A DNA stretch of 15,961 nt from DAIRGB01 sp036794765. Its GTDB lineage: Bacteria; Patescibacteriota; JAHJAL01. Where the stretch lies: contig DAIRGB010000017.1 in assembly GCA_036794765.1 (NCBI GenBank), positions 1 to 15,961 on the forward strand. Reading direction: 5' to 3'. The notes under the pieces were generated by a model. The model was not told the DNA's origin. It was given only the letters and a program-made list of their open reading frames with translations, and did not search any database. Both the position numbers and the translations under genes were made by a program. Of this stretch, positions 7,526-15,047 are shown piece after piece (the stretch's first letter is position 1; each line of letters starts with the position of its first letter).

Positions 7526-8314
7526 TTAATACCCGGCAAATTGTTTGGTAACATCTTTATACCCCTCACGATATGCCGGCATAAAAGTCCCTACATATTC
7601 ATTTCGCCAAGTGCCAGTCATTCCATTTTGAAAATAATACTCATGAACCAAAGGAGCGAAAGCTTCATATGTATTTTTATAATAATCATATTGGGATAAA
7701 ACCGCTCCATTATTTTGTTCAGAATAAACTGCACTGGCATCAGCATAGCCACGATCAATCAACAATTTTAAACTATCTGTTAAATAATTAAAACCAGCTT
7801 CTTTGGAACCAAATTTATTTTCCAATAAATTATTTTTGGACGGACCGTTTTTTTCTCCAAATAATTGAGAAAAAGAACCGTTGTTTTCAATCATTACTTT
7901 CAAAGCCTTGCTCACGGATATTCCTGCTGTCGTCGCCAAAGAATTTATCAAAGCTTTATTTTGCTCATTCGCCCAAACAATATCCAATTTTTTTCCCAAA
8001 TCCCACAATCCCTTTTCCGACAGTCCCTCAATCTTCTTGGAAATATCCAAAGGACTCATTTTTTTTAAATCATTTATTTCCAATGTTGATAATTTTTGTC
8101 CATCCAATTGCCCTACTACTTCTTGCCCAAGCATTTCTGTTTGTTTTGGCGTCAAACCCGCCTCCACTTGTTTATTCACCCCGGTCTCCATTTGAGCCAA
8201 AGAACTCAAAGCGGAATCAGGCGAAAAACCAGCCTGCTGTCCCGGCACTTCCCCCGGCAAATTTTCCTTCTTATCCAAATTTTTTAACGCTTCCAAATCT
8301 TGTTGTGTTGACAT
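7526..8314 (-). CDS. C8: uncharacterised soluble protein
   Basis: This 262-residue protein has no recognised family. AAGGAG about seven bases before the ATG at 8314 supports the start. The first 55 residues are rich in Gln, Gly, Pro and Glu and probably disordered. A helical region follows (LTPKQTEMLGQEVVGQL, then LSTLEINDLKKMSPLDI, each a short helix with a turn), and the core contains GLSEKGLWDLGKKLDIVW, loosely like a segment of C10. The last 60 residues are dominated by Tyr and Phe (SQYDYYKNTYEAFAPL and HEYYFQNGMTGTW). No signal peptide or membrane helix is present. Its 21-base spacing from C7 and 9-base spacing to C9 argue for one transcript. Confidence 0.85.
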   Translation of the reverse strand: MSTQQDLEALKNLDKKENLPGEVPGQQAGFSPDSALSSLAQMETGVNKQVEAGLTPKQTEMLGQEVVGQLDGQKLSTLEINDLKKMSPLDISKKIEGLSEKGLWDLGKKLDIVWANEQNKALINSLATTAGISVSKALKVMIENNGSFSQLFGEKNGPSKNNLLENKFGSKEAGFNYLTDSLKLLIDRGYADASAVYSEQNNGAVLSQYDYYKNTYEAFAPLVHEYYFQNGMTGTWRNEYVGTFMPAYREGYKDVTKQFAGY

Positions 8315-8335
8315 ATTTTTTCTCCTTATTAAAAT

Positions 8336-9043
8336 TTAAAATCTTCCAGCCGCTTCAATACCATTTTTATTCATAAATGTTTTATAATCCATTCCTATAT
8401 CATATATTGAAGCGCTATTAATATAATTCTCAATCTTGCCATAAACGGTTTTTTGATCAAAATTAACTCCATTCAATTTGTAGTAAGGGGCTAAAACACT
8501 ATCAAAAAATTTCTTTCCAGCGTTTATTGTCGCATCTTCCGGACTTGCAGTGGAAAGCATTGCTTTATTTGACATCTCCTCATAAGTACCATAACCAAAC
8601 ACAGACGACAAAGTAGCTATACTCTTCAATTGATTATCTGACAAATTTTTATCAGCACTTACATAAAAAACACTTTTCAGTAAATTTAGACGAGCGGGCA
8701 CATTATCCTTATTCTTATCCGTGACTAAAACCAAAAAATCTTTCCATCCAGTAATTCCCATTAAATTTTTTAGTTTATCGATATGAGTCAAATCTGAACT
8801 AGCTAGACCAATATTTTTCAACTTATCATTCAACCAAATTCCTTTTTCCGAATCATACATAATATCCCCCCCACTCAAATCCCATCCCAACATCTTTTCC
8901 CAAGTATCCGCATCCCAATCAAAACTGGCATTGACATTGGCTACCGATTTATCGAAATCGGGACCTTGTTTGGTGAATTTTTGTTCACCACTCTCAACTG
9001 GAATCATTGACTCATTTTCCTGACTCTCAATTCTCTTAAACAT
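8336..9043 (-). CDS. C7: uncharacterised soluble protein
   Basis: This 235-residue protein has no recognised family. The ATG at 9043 has AAGGAG five bases upstream. A polar leader of about 30 residues is followed by a tryptophan-rich segment (FDWDADTWEKMLGWDLSGG). After that come alternating predicted helices and short strands (TGWKDFLVLVTDKNKDN). A segment near 165-190 (FDSVLAPYYKLNGVNF) faintly resembles one in C12. The C-terminus ends in AAGRF. The stop is followed after 21 bases by C8 with a strong ribosome binding site, and there is no minisatellite. It lies 83 bases after the short gene C6. Confidence 0.85.
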   Translation of the reverse strand: MFKRIESQENESMIPVESGEQKFTKQGPDFDKSVANVNASFDWDADTWEKMLGWDLSGGDIMYDSEKGIWLNDKLKNIGLASSDLTHIDKLKNLMGITGWKDFLVLVTDKNKDNVPARLNLLKSVFYVSADKNLSDNQLKSIATLSSVFGYGTYEEMSNKAMLSTASPEDATINAGKKFFDSVLAPYYKLNGVNFDQKTVYGKIENYINSASIYDIGMDYKTFMNKNGIEAAGRF

Positions 9044-9090
9044 AAACTCTCCTTATTTTGTTTTTATTTAAAATATTATTTTCTTTTTAT

Positions 9091-9120
9091 TATTCACTCT
9101 CAATTATTCATTATCAATTA
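9091..9120. repeat. AT-rich minisatellite after the C6 stop
   Basis: On the minus strand this reads GTAATTGATAATGAATAATT and continues with GAG and GTGAATAAT variants, starting six bases after the C6 TGA. It shares GTAATTGATA with the array after the aminopeptidase and AATTRATAAT with that after C3. Confidence 0.55.
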
Positions 9121-9126
9121 CCCCCA

Positions 9127-9351
9127 TCACCCCATCGGCGGCATCCTCCTGGTCAACACCTTCTGAAACGTTATCCCCGCATGGATTAACCCCATTCCAG
9201 CTTGATCTATCTTTTGTTTTGTCTCCTCCATCTGCTTCTCCGGCAACTTCTCGACTACTTCCCCCACCGCTTCCGCAATAGTAGTTTTTTCCTCCACCGA
9301 AGGCACAAACTGTTCAAATCCCAAATTGTCTCCACTTCCCCGTCTTTCCAT
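9127..9351 (-). CDS. C6: small uncharacterised protein (74 residues)
   Basis: This short open frame sits in a 427-base space between C5 and C7. Its purine-rich codon use matches its neighbours, and the strand and position fit the operon, so I take it as real, though length alone does not prove it. No Shine-Dalgarno precedes the ATG at 9351 (ACAAAA lies immediately upstream). The N-terminus is polar with two adjacent arginines, the middle is one likely amphipathic helix or coiled coil (about 22-55, VGEVVEKLPEKQMEETKQKI), and the C-terminus is basic and proline-containing (TRRMPPMG). A helix of this kind could mediate binding to a neighbouring product, but that is inference. It uses TGA, which shows that TGA is a stop here. 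A minisatellite follows its stop. Confidence 0.65.
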   Translation of the reverse strand: MERRGSGDNLGFEQFVPSVEEKTTIAEAVGEVVEKLPEKQMEETKQKIDQAGMGLIHAGITFQKVLTRRMPPMG

Positions 9352-9386
9352 TTTTGTTTTAATTATTTTCTTGCTTAATATTTTTT

Positions 9387-9465
9387 GTTTTAGAGTGTTT
9401 ATAAGAGTTTCAAAGAGTTTAAAAGTGTTTGCTATGTTTGCTAAGTTTGTTACGTTTGCTAAGTT
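9387..9465 (-). repeat. Composite 9/10-base minisatellite after the C5 stop codon
   Basis: On the minus strand, four 9-base AACNTARCA units (9430-9465) are followed by four 10-base AACNCTTNNA units (9390-9429; the last, AACACTCTAA, is divergent) and a partial AAC. The array begins five bases after the C5 TAG. In the C5 frame there is a TAA two codons after the stop, then a stop in every 9-base unit (TAG, TAA, TAG, TAG). Confidence 0.9.
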
Positions 9466-9470
9466 TAAAC

Positions 9471-10289
9471 CTATTTCCCCCCCTCCCCCATAATCTTCTC
9501 CATAAGTTTCTTCTGTTCTCTCTCATTCACAATATCTTTCATTTTTTCCGACGTCTCATTGGTTAGATAATCAATCTCTTTAGCGGTACTATCCAACATA
9601 TCTGAAAAAGCCTTCGACATATTATCAATTTTTTCCTTGTGTTGATCACACAACCGTTTGATAAATTCCGTTACTTTTTCCGGAACTTCCACATTGCCAT
9701 TATTTTCAAAAACCGACCTTATCTCCGACACCTGCGCCCCCAAAATATAATCGGCATCATTTTTTTTCTTCTGCATTTCCGACCAATAATTATCCATTTT
9801 TTCATCAATCCCCTTCAACTTGGTCCTCGCTTCCGTCAACAACTGGATAAATCGATCCTTAATATCTTGTTTGGACCTTCCAACTTTGTCAATTAATCTT
9901 TCCAGCCATTTATCATTTTTTTTCAAAGACAAATTCACCTTGTCATAAGTTTCCTCTGCTTTAAGCCACAATTCCTCAGCATAATCAAACGCCCCCGCCA
10001 ACAAATCCACCTCTTCATCCACATTTGTTACGTTTGCTACGCTTGTTACGTTTTCTACATTTACCACGTTTGCTAAGTTTGTTACGTTTGATAAGTTTGA
10101 TAAGTTTGCTATATTTCCCCCTCCTCTCTCCTCTCCGCCGTCCCCAAATCCCTTCATCACCCCCTGCACACTCTCTAGTATTTTCATCACCAAATCTTCC
10201 TGCTCTTGTTTGATCAGCAAGCTCAAATAATCCTTCTGTTCATCCGAAATCGTAAGCCCCGCAATCAAATTTTTTAGTTTTGTTTGCAT
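9471..10289 (-). CDS. C5: coiled-coil protein with an internal Asn-Leu/Val-x triplet repeat
   Basis: This 272-residue protein has three visible parts. Residues 1-45 are helical (LTISDEQKDYLSLLIKQEQE). After a glycine-rich linker (about 47-58), residues 59-91 form eleven three-residue units (NIA, NLS, NVT, NLA, NVV and similar), nearly all starting with Asn. They are encoded by the same 9-base minisatellite found beyond the stop codons of C2, C5 and C9. From about 100 to the end the protein looks like long charged helices or a coiled coil, with heptad-like spacing of Leu, Ile and Met (ERLIDKVGRSKQDIKDRFI, and later EKVTEFIKRLCDQHKEKID), ending in a Lys/Glu-rich tail. It starts 18 bases after the C4 stop and has no Shine-Dalgarno, so it may depend on coupling to C4. 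I recognise no family; a structural or scaffolding role is only a guess. Confidence 0.88.
   Translation of the reverse strand: MQTKLKNLIAGLTISDEQKDYLSLLIKQEQEDLVMKILESVQGVMKGFGDGGEERGGGNIANLSNLSNVTNLANVVNVENVTSVANVTNVDEEVDLLAGAFDYAEELWLKAEETYDKVNLSLKKNDKWLERLIDKVGRSKQDIKDRFIQLLTEARTKLKGIDEKMDNYWSEMQKKKNDADYILGAQVSEIRSVFENNGNVEVPEKVTEFIKRLCDQHKEKIDNMSKAFSDMLDSTAKEIDYLTNETSEKMKDIVNEREQKKLMEKIMGEGGK
10017..10115 (-). repeat. In-frame 9-base minisatellite inside C5
   Basis: Eleven consecutive 9-base units on the minus strand follow AACNTARCA with some drift (for example AACTTATCA twice, AACGTAACA, AACTTAGCA, AACGTGGTA). They are read as codons AAC-NTA-RCA, giving Asn-Leu/Val-Ser/Thr/Ala. Reading one base later would give TAA or TAG in most units, so only this register stays open. 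Confidence 0.9.
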
Positions 10290-10307
10290 ATTTTTATTCT
10301 AAATATT

Positions 10308-12017
10308 CTACTTATTATAATATTTCACAAAATCATCATAACTTACACCCACCTGCTGCAAACCTGTTTCGTCATAAAAAACTCGTGAACCCAAATTTTT
10401 TCCATTCACCATCCATGTTCCATCCGGTAAAACATAACAATTATCCGGTTTTAAACCATTATTTCTCATATAAATTTCAACGTTACCTTGAATCGGATCA
10501 AATTCTTTAGTCGAATCAATCCCGTTCTGACCCGCATCAAAACTCGTTTTTTCTGCTTTATTATTAGTCGCCAATTTACCTTCCTGCAATATTTTATCAG
10601 CCAAACTTGGATTCTTAATTCTCACCAAATCAGCCACATTTTTTCTATCCACCTCATCATTAAATTGATATTTCCCTAAAGTCTCATCAGTAGGATACCG
10701 GAGCAAATCCACCGTTCGATATAGGTTCTGTTTTTGCAATTCATCTAAACCCAAATTTGAATCTTGCGCCTGGTCAATACTTACCTGAATTGAGTCACGA
10801 ACCATATCATTCTGGCTATTACTATTGTCATTAATGTCATAATAACTTAAATCATTTATTGTCTTTTCCAAAAACTCTTGCTTCTTCTGTTCCGGATCCA
10901 ATGACTTCTCCGTCTGTTCGGTTGGAACTTCCTGCTTTTCCACCGTACTTGTTTCCGAATTCACTTTTACACCATTAAACTCTTCTATTTGAGACAAAAA
11001 ACCATTAATAGTTGATTCCGACATTCCTTTTTCTTTCATCAGACTACCAATTTTTGCAAAATTTTCTTTATTTATGTTTTCCTTCAAATTACCGTTTCTA
11101 ACAAAATTTTTAAACTCCGGGTTCTGATCAAACAATTCCGTAAACTTTTTTTGTTCCTCCAATGGAACACTTTGATGAAAATTATCAATAACCGCTCCAT
11201 ATTTCTGATCCGACCACAAATCTGTCTTCTCTGACTTTATTTCTTCTGTCTTTTTTTCTTCCACAATTTCGGGTTTCTCCTCCTTTATATCCGGCAAATC
11301 AGCTGACCCTTTTTCAATTGGCTTATCATAAGAAATACCCTCAGTTTGTTCTTTCAACTCCTGATTGGTATATTTCGAAACTTGCGACATCTGTTTTTCT
11401 TCCTCTTCAGTCCATCTCCAATTTTCAAAAACTTTCTGATATTTCGGATCCTTTATTACCTGTCTCAAGTCGATATTACGATTATCACCTATCTTATAAG
11501 CTAATTTCTTCGCAAAATCAGACGAAATTCCAGTCTCTTTGAATAAATTCAACATATTCATTATTTTTTCTTCACCTGTTTTTCCTAATTCATCGGGCAA
11601 ACCATTCACTGAAGTTTCAGAAAACAATTTAGTAATCAGCTTTGTCTTATCACCCATTACTGGAGAACCTTCTAAAAATTTAATATCCTTCTCGAAAAAA
11701 TTGTTTATTTTGTCATTTTCCTTCCCATTGGCCGGATCATAAATCAAGTCCATCATTTCTTTACCATACGTGCCCGTCTCCCCCTTCCTAAGTATTTTCT
11801 GTAAATACTGCGAATGTTCATCCGTCATTGTTTCCCGTTGCTCTTTCTTTAAAGAACTAAAATAACTCTGAAATTTTTCCTGTGAATTTTTCAAAGCCTG
11901 CACCACTTCTTCGGCCGATTTTTCCGTCAACTGAATTCCTTTTTCAGCACCTGATTGATTAGCCATTTCCACCTGTTCCATACTAGTACTATTATCTTCG
12001 ATGTTATTATTTGTCAT
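10308..12017 (-). CDS. C4: large multidomain uncharacterised protein
   Basis: This 569-residue protein is the longest in the cluster. GAGAGG about five bases before the ATG at 12017 supports the start. The layout reads as three blocks separated by disordered linkers. Residues 25-230 are helix-rich, including VVQALKNSQEKFQSYFSSL. A Pro/Glu/Lys linker at 233-268 (KEEKPEIVEEKKTEEIKSEK) leads to a second helical block, about 270-350. A second linker at 350-378 leads to a helical part and finally a compact C-terminal domain from about 505, with strand-like aromatic sequence (CYVLPDGTWMVNGKNLGS) ending DDFVKYYNK. No signal peptide, membrane helix or catalytic motif is apparent. C5 starts 18 bases after its stop. 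I do not recognise it; the modular layout suggests an interaction or scaffold protein. Confidence 0.88.
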   Translation of the reverse strand: MTNNNIEDNSTSMEQVEMANQSGAEKGIQLTEKSAEEVVQALKNSQEKFQSYFSSLKKEQRETMTDEHSQYLQKILRKGETGTYGKEMMDLIYDPANGKENDKINNFFEKDIKFLEGSPVMGDKTKLITKLFSETSVNGLPDELGKTGEEKIMNMLNLFKETGISSDFAKKLAYKIGDNRNIDLRQVIKDPKYQKVFENWRWTEEEEKQMSQVSKYTNQELKEQTEGISYDKPIEKGSADLPDIKEEKPEIVEEKKTEEIKSEKTDLWSDQKYGAVIDNFHQSVPLEEQKKFTELFDQNPEFKNFVRNGNLKENINKENFAKIGSLMKEKGMSESTINGFLSQIEEFNGVKVNSETSTVEKQEVPTEQTEKSLDPEQKKQEFLEKTINDLSYYDINDNSNSQNDMVRDSIQVSIDQAQDSNLGLDELQKQNLYRTVDLLRYPTDETLGKYQFNDEVDRKNVADLVRIKNPSLADKILQEGKLATNNKAEKTSFDAGQNGIDSTKEFDPIQGNVEIYMRNNGLKPDNCYVLPDGTWMVNGKNLGSRVFYDETGLQQVGVSYDDFVKYYNK

Positions 12018-12044
12018 TTTTCCTCTCTCTATTTATTTTTATTT

Positions 12045-12071
12045 TTAATTATTAATTGTTAATTATTAATT
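12045..12071. repeat. AT-rich minisatellite at the C3 stop
   Basis: Starting one base after the C3 TAA, the minus strand alternates AATTAATAATT and AACAATTAATAATT. It is related to the arrays after C6 and the aminopeptidase. Two further TAA codons lie in the C3 frame immediately downstream. Confidence 0.6.
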
Positions 12072-12797
12072 TTACCAATTCCCCTCACTCGGTTTATTAT
12101 TATTCGTCCCACTCATCGTGTCCAACATAGGTTTCTGCATATTCGACTGAACCACTTTCTGCTCCAAATCCGTCAACCCCGTCCCACCATTTCCCTCCAC
12201 TACTGGCTTTTTATTTCCAGGATCATAAAATGTATATCTGACCTGATTCTCCGGATCCTTGAAATTGAAGTAACTAACCTTTTTCCCTTTACCTGCGGCA
12301 ATACTCTCTTCGCCCAGTTTCTGCTTTAGATATTTTGCCTCTTCCGGAGTCATCCACTTTTTTTCCAACATTCCTTCCTCATAGGCTTGATAATAAGAAT
12401 CCTGCAAATCAGTGGGCAAGTTATTGAACCATTCCCGAAACTTATTCATATCTTTAAAATCTTTTACCACCGGATATCTGGCATTTACCAACTGAGCAAA
12501 ATTTTTATAAAGATCGTTCCTACCATTTTCATCCGGTTTAAACATATTATCCACCTTCCCCTTCGATTTCTTGTCCAAACCAACCAATTCCAACTCTTGC
12601 TTCTCCATATTATTTCCTTCAAACTCCTGATCCAAAATCCCTCCCAATTTATCCTGAAAATTTTCCGCGCTCCCCACACTTTTTTTACTCGAAACATCAA
12701 TCGTCTCCAAACCACTCTTGTCCTCGCGAAAACCAGGCTGCTCCGGCATCATCTCTTTATTGTCATCCATCATTTTATTTTGTTCAAAAGTCGTCAT
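12072..12797 (-). CDS. C3: uncharacterised soluble protein
   Basis: This 241-residue protein has no recognised family. The ATG at 12797 has no Shine-Dalgarno; the leader is an A/T tract following the C2 minisatellite. Residues 1-90 are very polar, with many Met, Asp, Glu and Lys, and probably disordered. The folded core, about 95-200, contains DLYKNFAQLVNARYPVV, then FREWFNNLPTDLQDSYYQAY and a helix-turn segment WMTPEEAKYLKQKLGEE. A glycine/lysine turn (AAGKGKK) then leads into strand-like sequence (VSYFNFKDPENQVRYTFYD). The AAGKGKK stretch is not a P-loop, since the required spacing and context are absent. The tail is Asn/Gly-rich. Its stop codon is followed immediately by an AT-rich minisatellite. 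No export signal is seen. Confidence 0.85.
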   Translation of the reverse strand: MTTFEQNKMMDDNKEMMPEQPGFREDKSGLETIDVSSKKSVGSAENFQDKLGGILDQEFEGNNMEKQELELVGLDKKSKGKVDNMFKPDENGRNDLYKNFAQLVNARYPVVKDFKDMNKFREWFNNLPTDLQDSYYQAYEEGMLEKKWMTPEEAKYLKQKLGEESIAAGKGKKVSYFNFKDPENQVRYTFYDPGNKKPVVEGNGGTGLTDLEQKVVQSNMQKPMLDTMSGTNNNKPSEGNW

Positions 12798-12826
12798 TGT
12801 TTTTTATATTATATTTATTAATATTT

Positions 12827-12880
12827 CAGTTTCTAAGAGTTTATAAGTGTTTAAAAGCGTTTTCCAGAGTTTACTAAGTT
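12827..12880 (-). repeat. Composite 9/10-base minisatellite at the C2 stop codon
   Basis: On the minus strand, one 9-base unit (AACTTAGTA, 12872-12880) overlaps the C2 TAA and is followed by four 10-base units close to AACNCTTNNA (12832-12871; the first, AACTCTGGAA, is divergent) and a partial AACTG. In the C2 frame it supplies TAG then TAA within three codons of the natural stop. Confidence 0.88.
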
Positions 12881-14514
12881 TATTTAACACTGCTATTTTT
12901 CCAAGAATTCATCTCTGCCATAGCCACATCCCCCTCCGTCACCTCCTCCACCGGTTTTACATCCCTGTATTCATTTTCCGAAGCTGCTTTGATTATTTCA
13001 TCACCGATCACTTTACCCAAAATTTTTGTCAAAACTCCCGCTCCCATGCTCTTCAAAGATTCCTGACTAGTCAAACCTTGATTCAAACCCTGCGAATATC
13101 CCTCCGAAATATCTTTTCCCGCTTCTGATCCACCCGCCACCACATCATAATATCCTTTATATTCTTCCGCTTTATCTTTAGCTGCCTGTATTTCCGCTTG
13201 TTGCAAATTCATCTGCGCCACTTGACTCTTGTATTCCGGACTATTCAAAACCGCTTCCACCTGTTGCGAAGTCAATGACTTTCCAACCGATGTATTATAC
13301 AAAGCCTCTTGCAACAACAAATTGTTAATATCTTCTTTCGTATTACCTGTCGAAGGAACATCCTGCATCACATATGGTTCCAATTTTTGATCCGCTCCCG
13401 TCGCTCTGTCAATTCCCGATTTGACTACATTCCCTTTGACCTCTCCCACCTGTCCCCTGGTCCAATCAACAATCGCCATTTTCGGATCAAGCAAAACATT
13501 TGCCAAAAACTGTTCCGCTTCCACCGCTCCTTTCACCATCTGTACCGACTCCGCCTGTTCTGTCTTGGTAATATCAATATAATCCTGCGAACTTATCTGC
13601 CCTTGCATAAATTTATATTCTCTTTCATATTTTGCTTTCATCACCGGATCAACCTCGCTCAGATAAAGATTTCGTAAAAACATCATTGCTTGCGGACTGG
13701 GTTTTTCCCCATTCTTCACTGTTTCCAACATCGATCGATACAATTCATCCGTCGGGTCATCAGATTTTTCTGCATTTTCCAACTGTTTCAGATGTTTAGT
13801 CGGGTCATAACGCAAATTTTTAAAACCATCGATATTTTTTCTTTTGAGTAGTGCATCAGCCAATTCCGGATTGGTAGCATGCAAACGATAAATCATCATC
13901 AATTCCTGTTCGTCCTTCAAACCTGTTTCCGACATTTTGGAAATACCCGGATATTGTTTTTCATATTCTTCCAATTTGGCCTTATCCGCTGCGCTCAAAC
14001 CTTGCAAGTCTTTTCCCTCATATATTCTAATCGCTTTCGCCTTCTCCTCCGGACTCAATTTTTCAAATTTTTCTCTTTCTTCCGGTTTGAGCTGCATCAT
14101 CCGTTGTTGAGCTTCCACATCATTTTCCAATCCCGTCCCTTGCAAAGCCTGTTTTGATTCCTCCAATCTCTGCACGTTCTCAACCCTTGGCCCCGGTTTA
14201 TAATTTGGATCATTGTAACCGGAATCCTGGCTCTCATAATTGCTGCCACTTTGTTGCGCTTCGGGATAGGGAACTGGTTCGCCTTTTTTCTCTGCCAACT
14301 TATTAGCCTTGGCTTTAGTCGGTCCATACTGCTGTTTTTCTTCCTCATCAAAAACGCTCATCTGTTTGTTAATCTTATTCTGTTGAGTATCCAAACTAGC
14401 CTGCGGTTTCGGCTTCGGCGCCGGAGCAGCACTCGCTTTCATCACCTGCGGTTTTTCCTGCTTGACCTCAGGAGTTTGTTTAGCTCGCAAATATTCTGGC
14501 ACAGTTCCGGTCAT
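12880..14514 (-). CDS. C2: uncharacterised protein with a disordered Pro/Lys N-terminus and helical body
   Basis: This 544-residue protein belongs to no family I recognise. It starts ten bases after the C1 stop; the only ribosome-site candidate is a weak AAGGGA overlapping the C1 TAA, so coupled translation is likely. Residues 1-115 are low-complexity, rich in Pro, Lys, Gln and Ala (KASAAPAPKPKPQ near 26-38), then Ser/Tyr/Asn/Gly. The rest looks mostly helical. Around 142-190, LKPEEREKFEKLSPEEKAKA forms two similar short units, then KLEEYEKQYPGI. Later segments include a Gln/Ala-rich helix (about 445-470) and a Gly/Ile/Leu amphipathic stretch (MGAGVLTKILGKVIGDEI). No signal peptide or clear membrane helix is found. 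Its stop codon overlaps the first unit of a minisatellite. Confidence 0.87.
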   Translation of the reverse strand: MTGTVPEYLRAKQTPEVKQEKPQVMKASAAPAPKPKPQASLDTQQNKINKQMSVFDEEEKQQYGPTKAKANKLAEKKGEPVPYPEAQQSGSNYESQDSGYNDPNYKPGPRVENVQRLEESKQALQGTGLENDVEAQQRMMQLKPEEREKFEKLSPEEKAKAIRIYEGKDLQGLSAADKAKLEEYEKQYPGISKMSETGLKDEQELMMIYRLHATNPELADALLKRKNIDGFKNLRYDPTKHLKQLENAEKSDDPTDELYRSMLETVKNGEKPSPQAMMFLRNLYLSEVDPVMKAKYEREYKFMQGQISSQDYIDITKTEQAESVQMVKGAVEAEQFLANVLLDPKMAIVDWTRGQVGEVKGNVVKSGIDRATGADQKLEPYVMQDVPSTGNTKEDINNLLLQEALYNTSVGKSLTSQQVEAVLNSPEYKSQVAQMNLQQAEIQAAKDKAEEYKGYYDVVAGGSEAGKDISEGYSQGLNQGLTSQESLKSMGAGVLTKILGKVIGDEIIKAASENEYRDVKPVEEVTEGDVAMAEMNSWKNSSVK

Positions 14515-14524
14515 AGAAATTCCC

Positions 14525-15047
14525 TTATTGCATCACTTTATTACCTTCCTTAATAGCTTTTTGTTTCAATTCCTCAGCTTTCTTTTGAGCCGCCTCATAC
14601 GCTTTTTGTGCTTCTTGGGCTTTCTTCGAATCACCAGTTCCAGCCATTACTTCGTTTCCGGTCTTAAGCGCCTTTTGTTTCAAGGCTTCAGCATTTTTTG
14701 CAGCAATTTCTGCCTCTTTCTGTGCTTCTTGGGCTATTTGCAACTGAGTTTTTTCTTTCACCCCCGTCTCAGGATTACTTCCTTCTCCAGACATCACTTT
14801 GTTACCTTCCTTAATAGCTTTTTGTTTCAATTCCTCAGCTTTCTTTTGAGCCGCCTCATACGCTTTTTGTGCTTCTTGGGCTTTCTTCGAATCACCAGTT
14901 CCAGCCATTACTTCGTTTCCGGTCTTAAGCGCCTTTTGTTTCAAGGCTTCAGCATTTTTTGCAGCAATTTCTGCCTCTTTCTGTGCTTCTTGGGCTATTT
15001 GCAACTGAGTTTTTTCTTTCACCCCCGTCTCAGGATTACTACCAATA
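14525..15047 (-). repeat. 261-base in-frame tandem duplication in C1
   Basis: The two copies are offset by exactly 261 bases; for example the plus-strand text CCCCCGTCTCAGGATTACT begins at 14761 and again at 15022. Over the aligned length I see a single internal difference, A against G near 14540 and 14801, apart from the ends. The duplication adds 87 codons without shifting the frame. Confidence 0.95.

Noticed and set aside
9387..10115. Short tandem units that might suggest a CRISPR array
   Set aside because: The units are 9-10 bases with no unique spacers and no cas genes nearby; they are minisatellites.
12280..12310. AAGKGKK in C3 as a nucleotide-binding P-loop
   Set aside because: The GxxxxGK[ST] spacing is not met and there is no Walker B context.
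12387..12821. A 144-codon plus-strand open frame
   Set aside because: It is antisense to C3, with His/Ile/Phe-rich composition typical of shadow frames here and no ribosome site.
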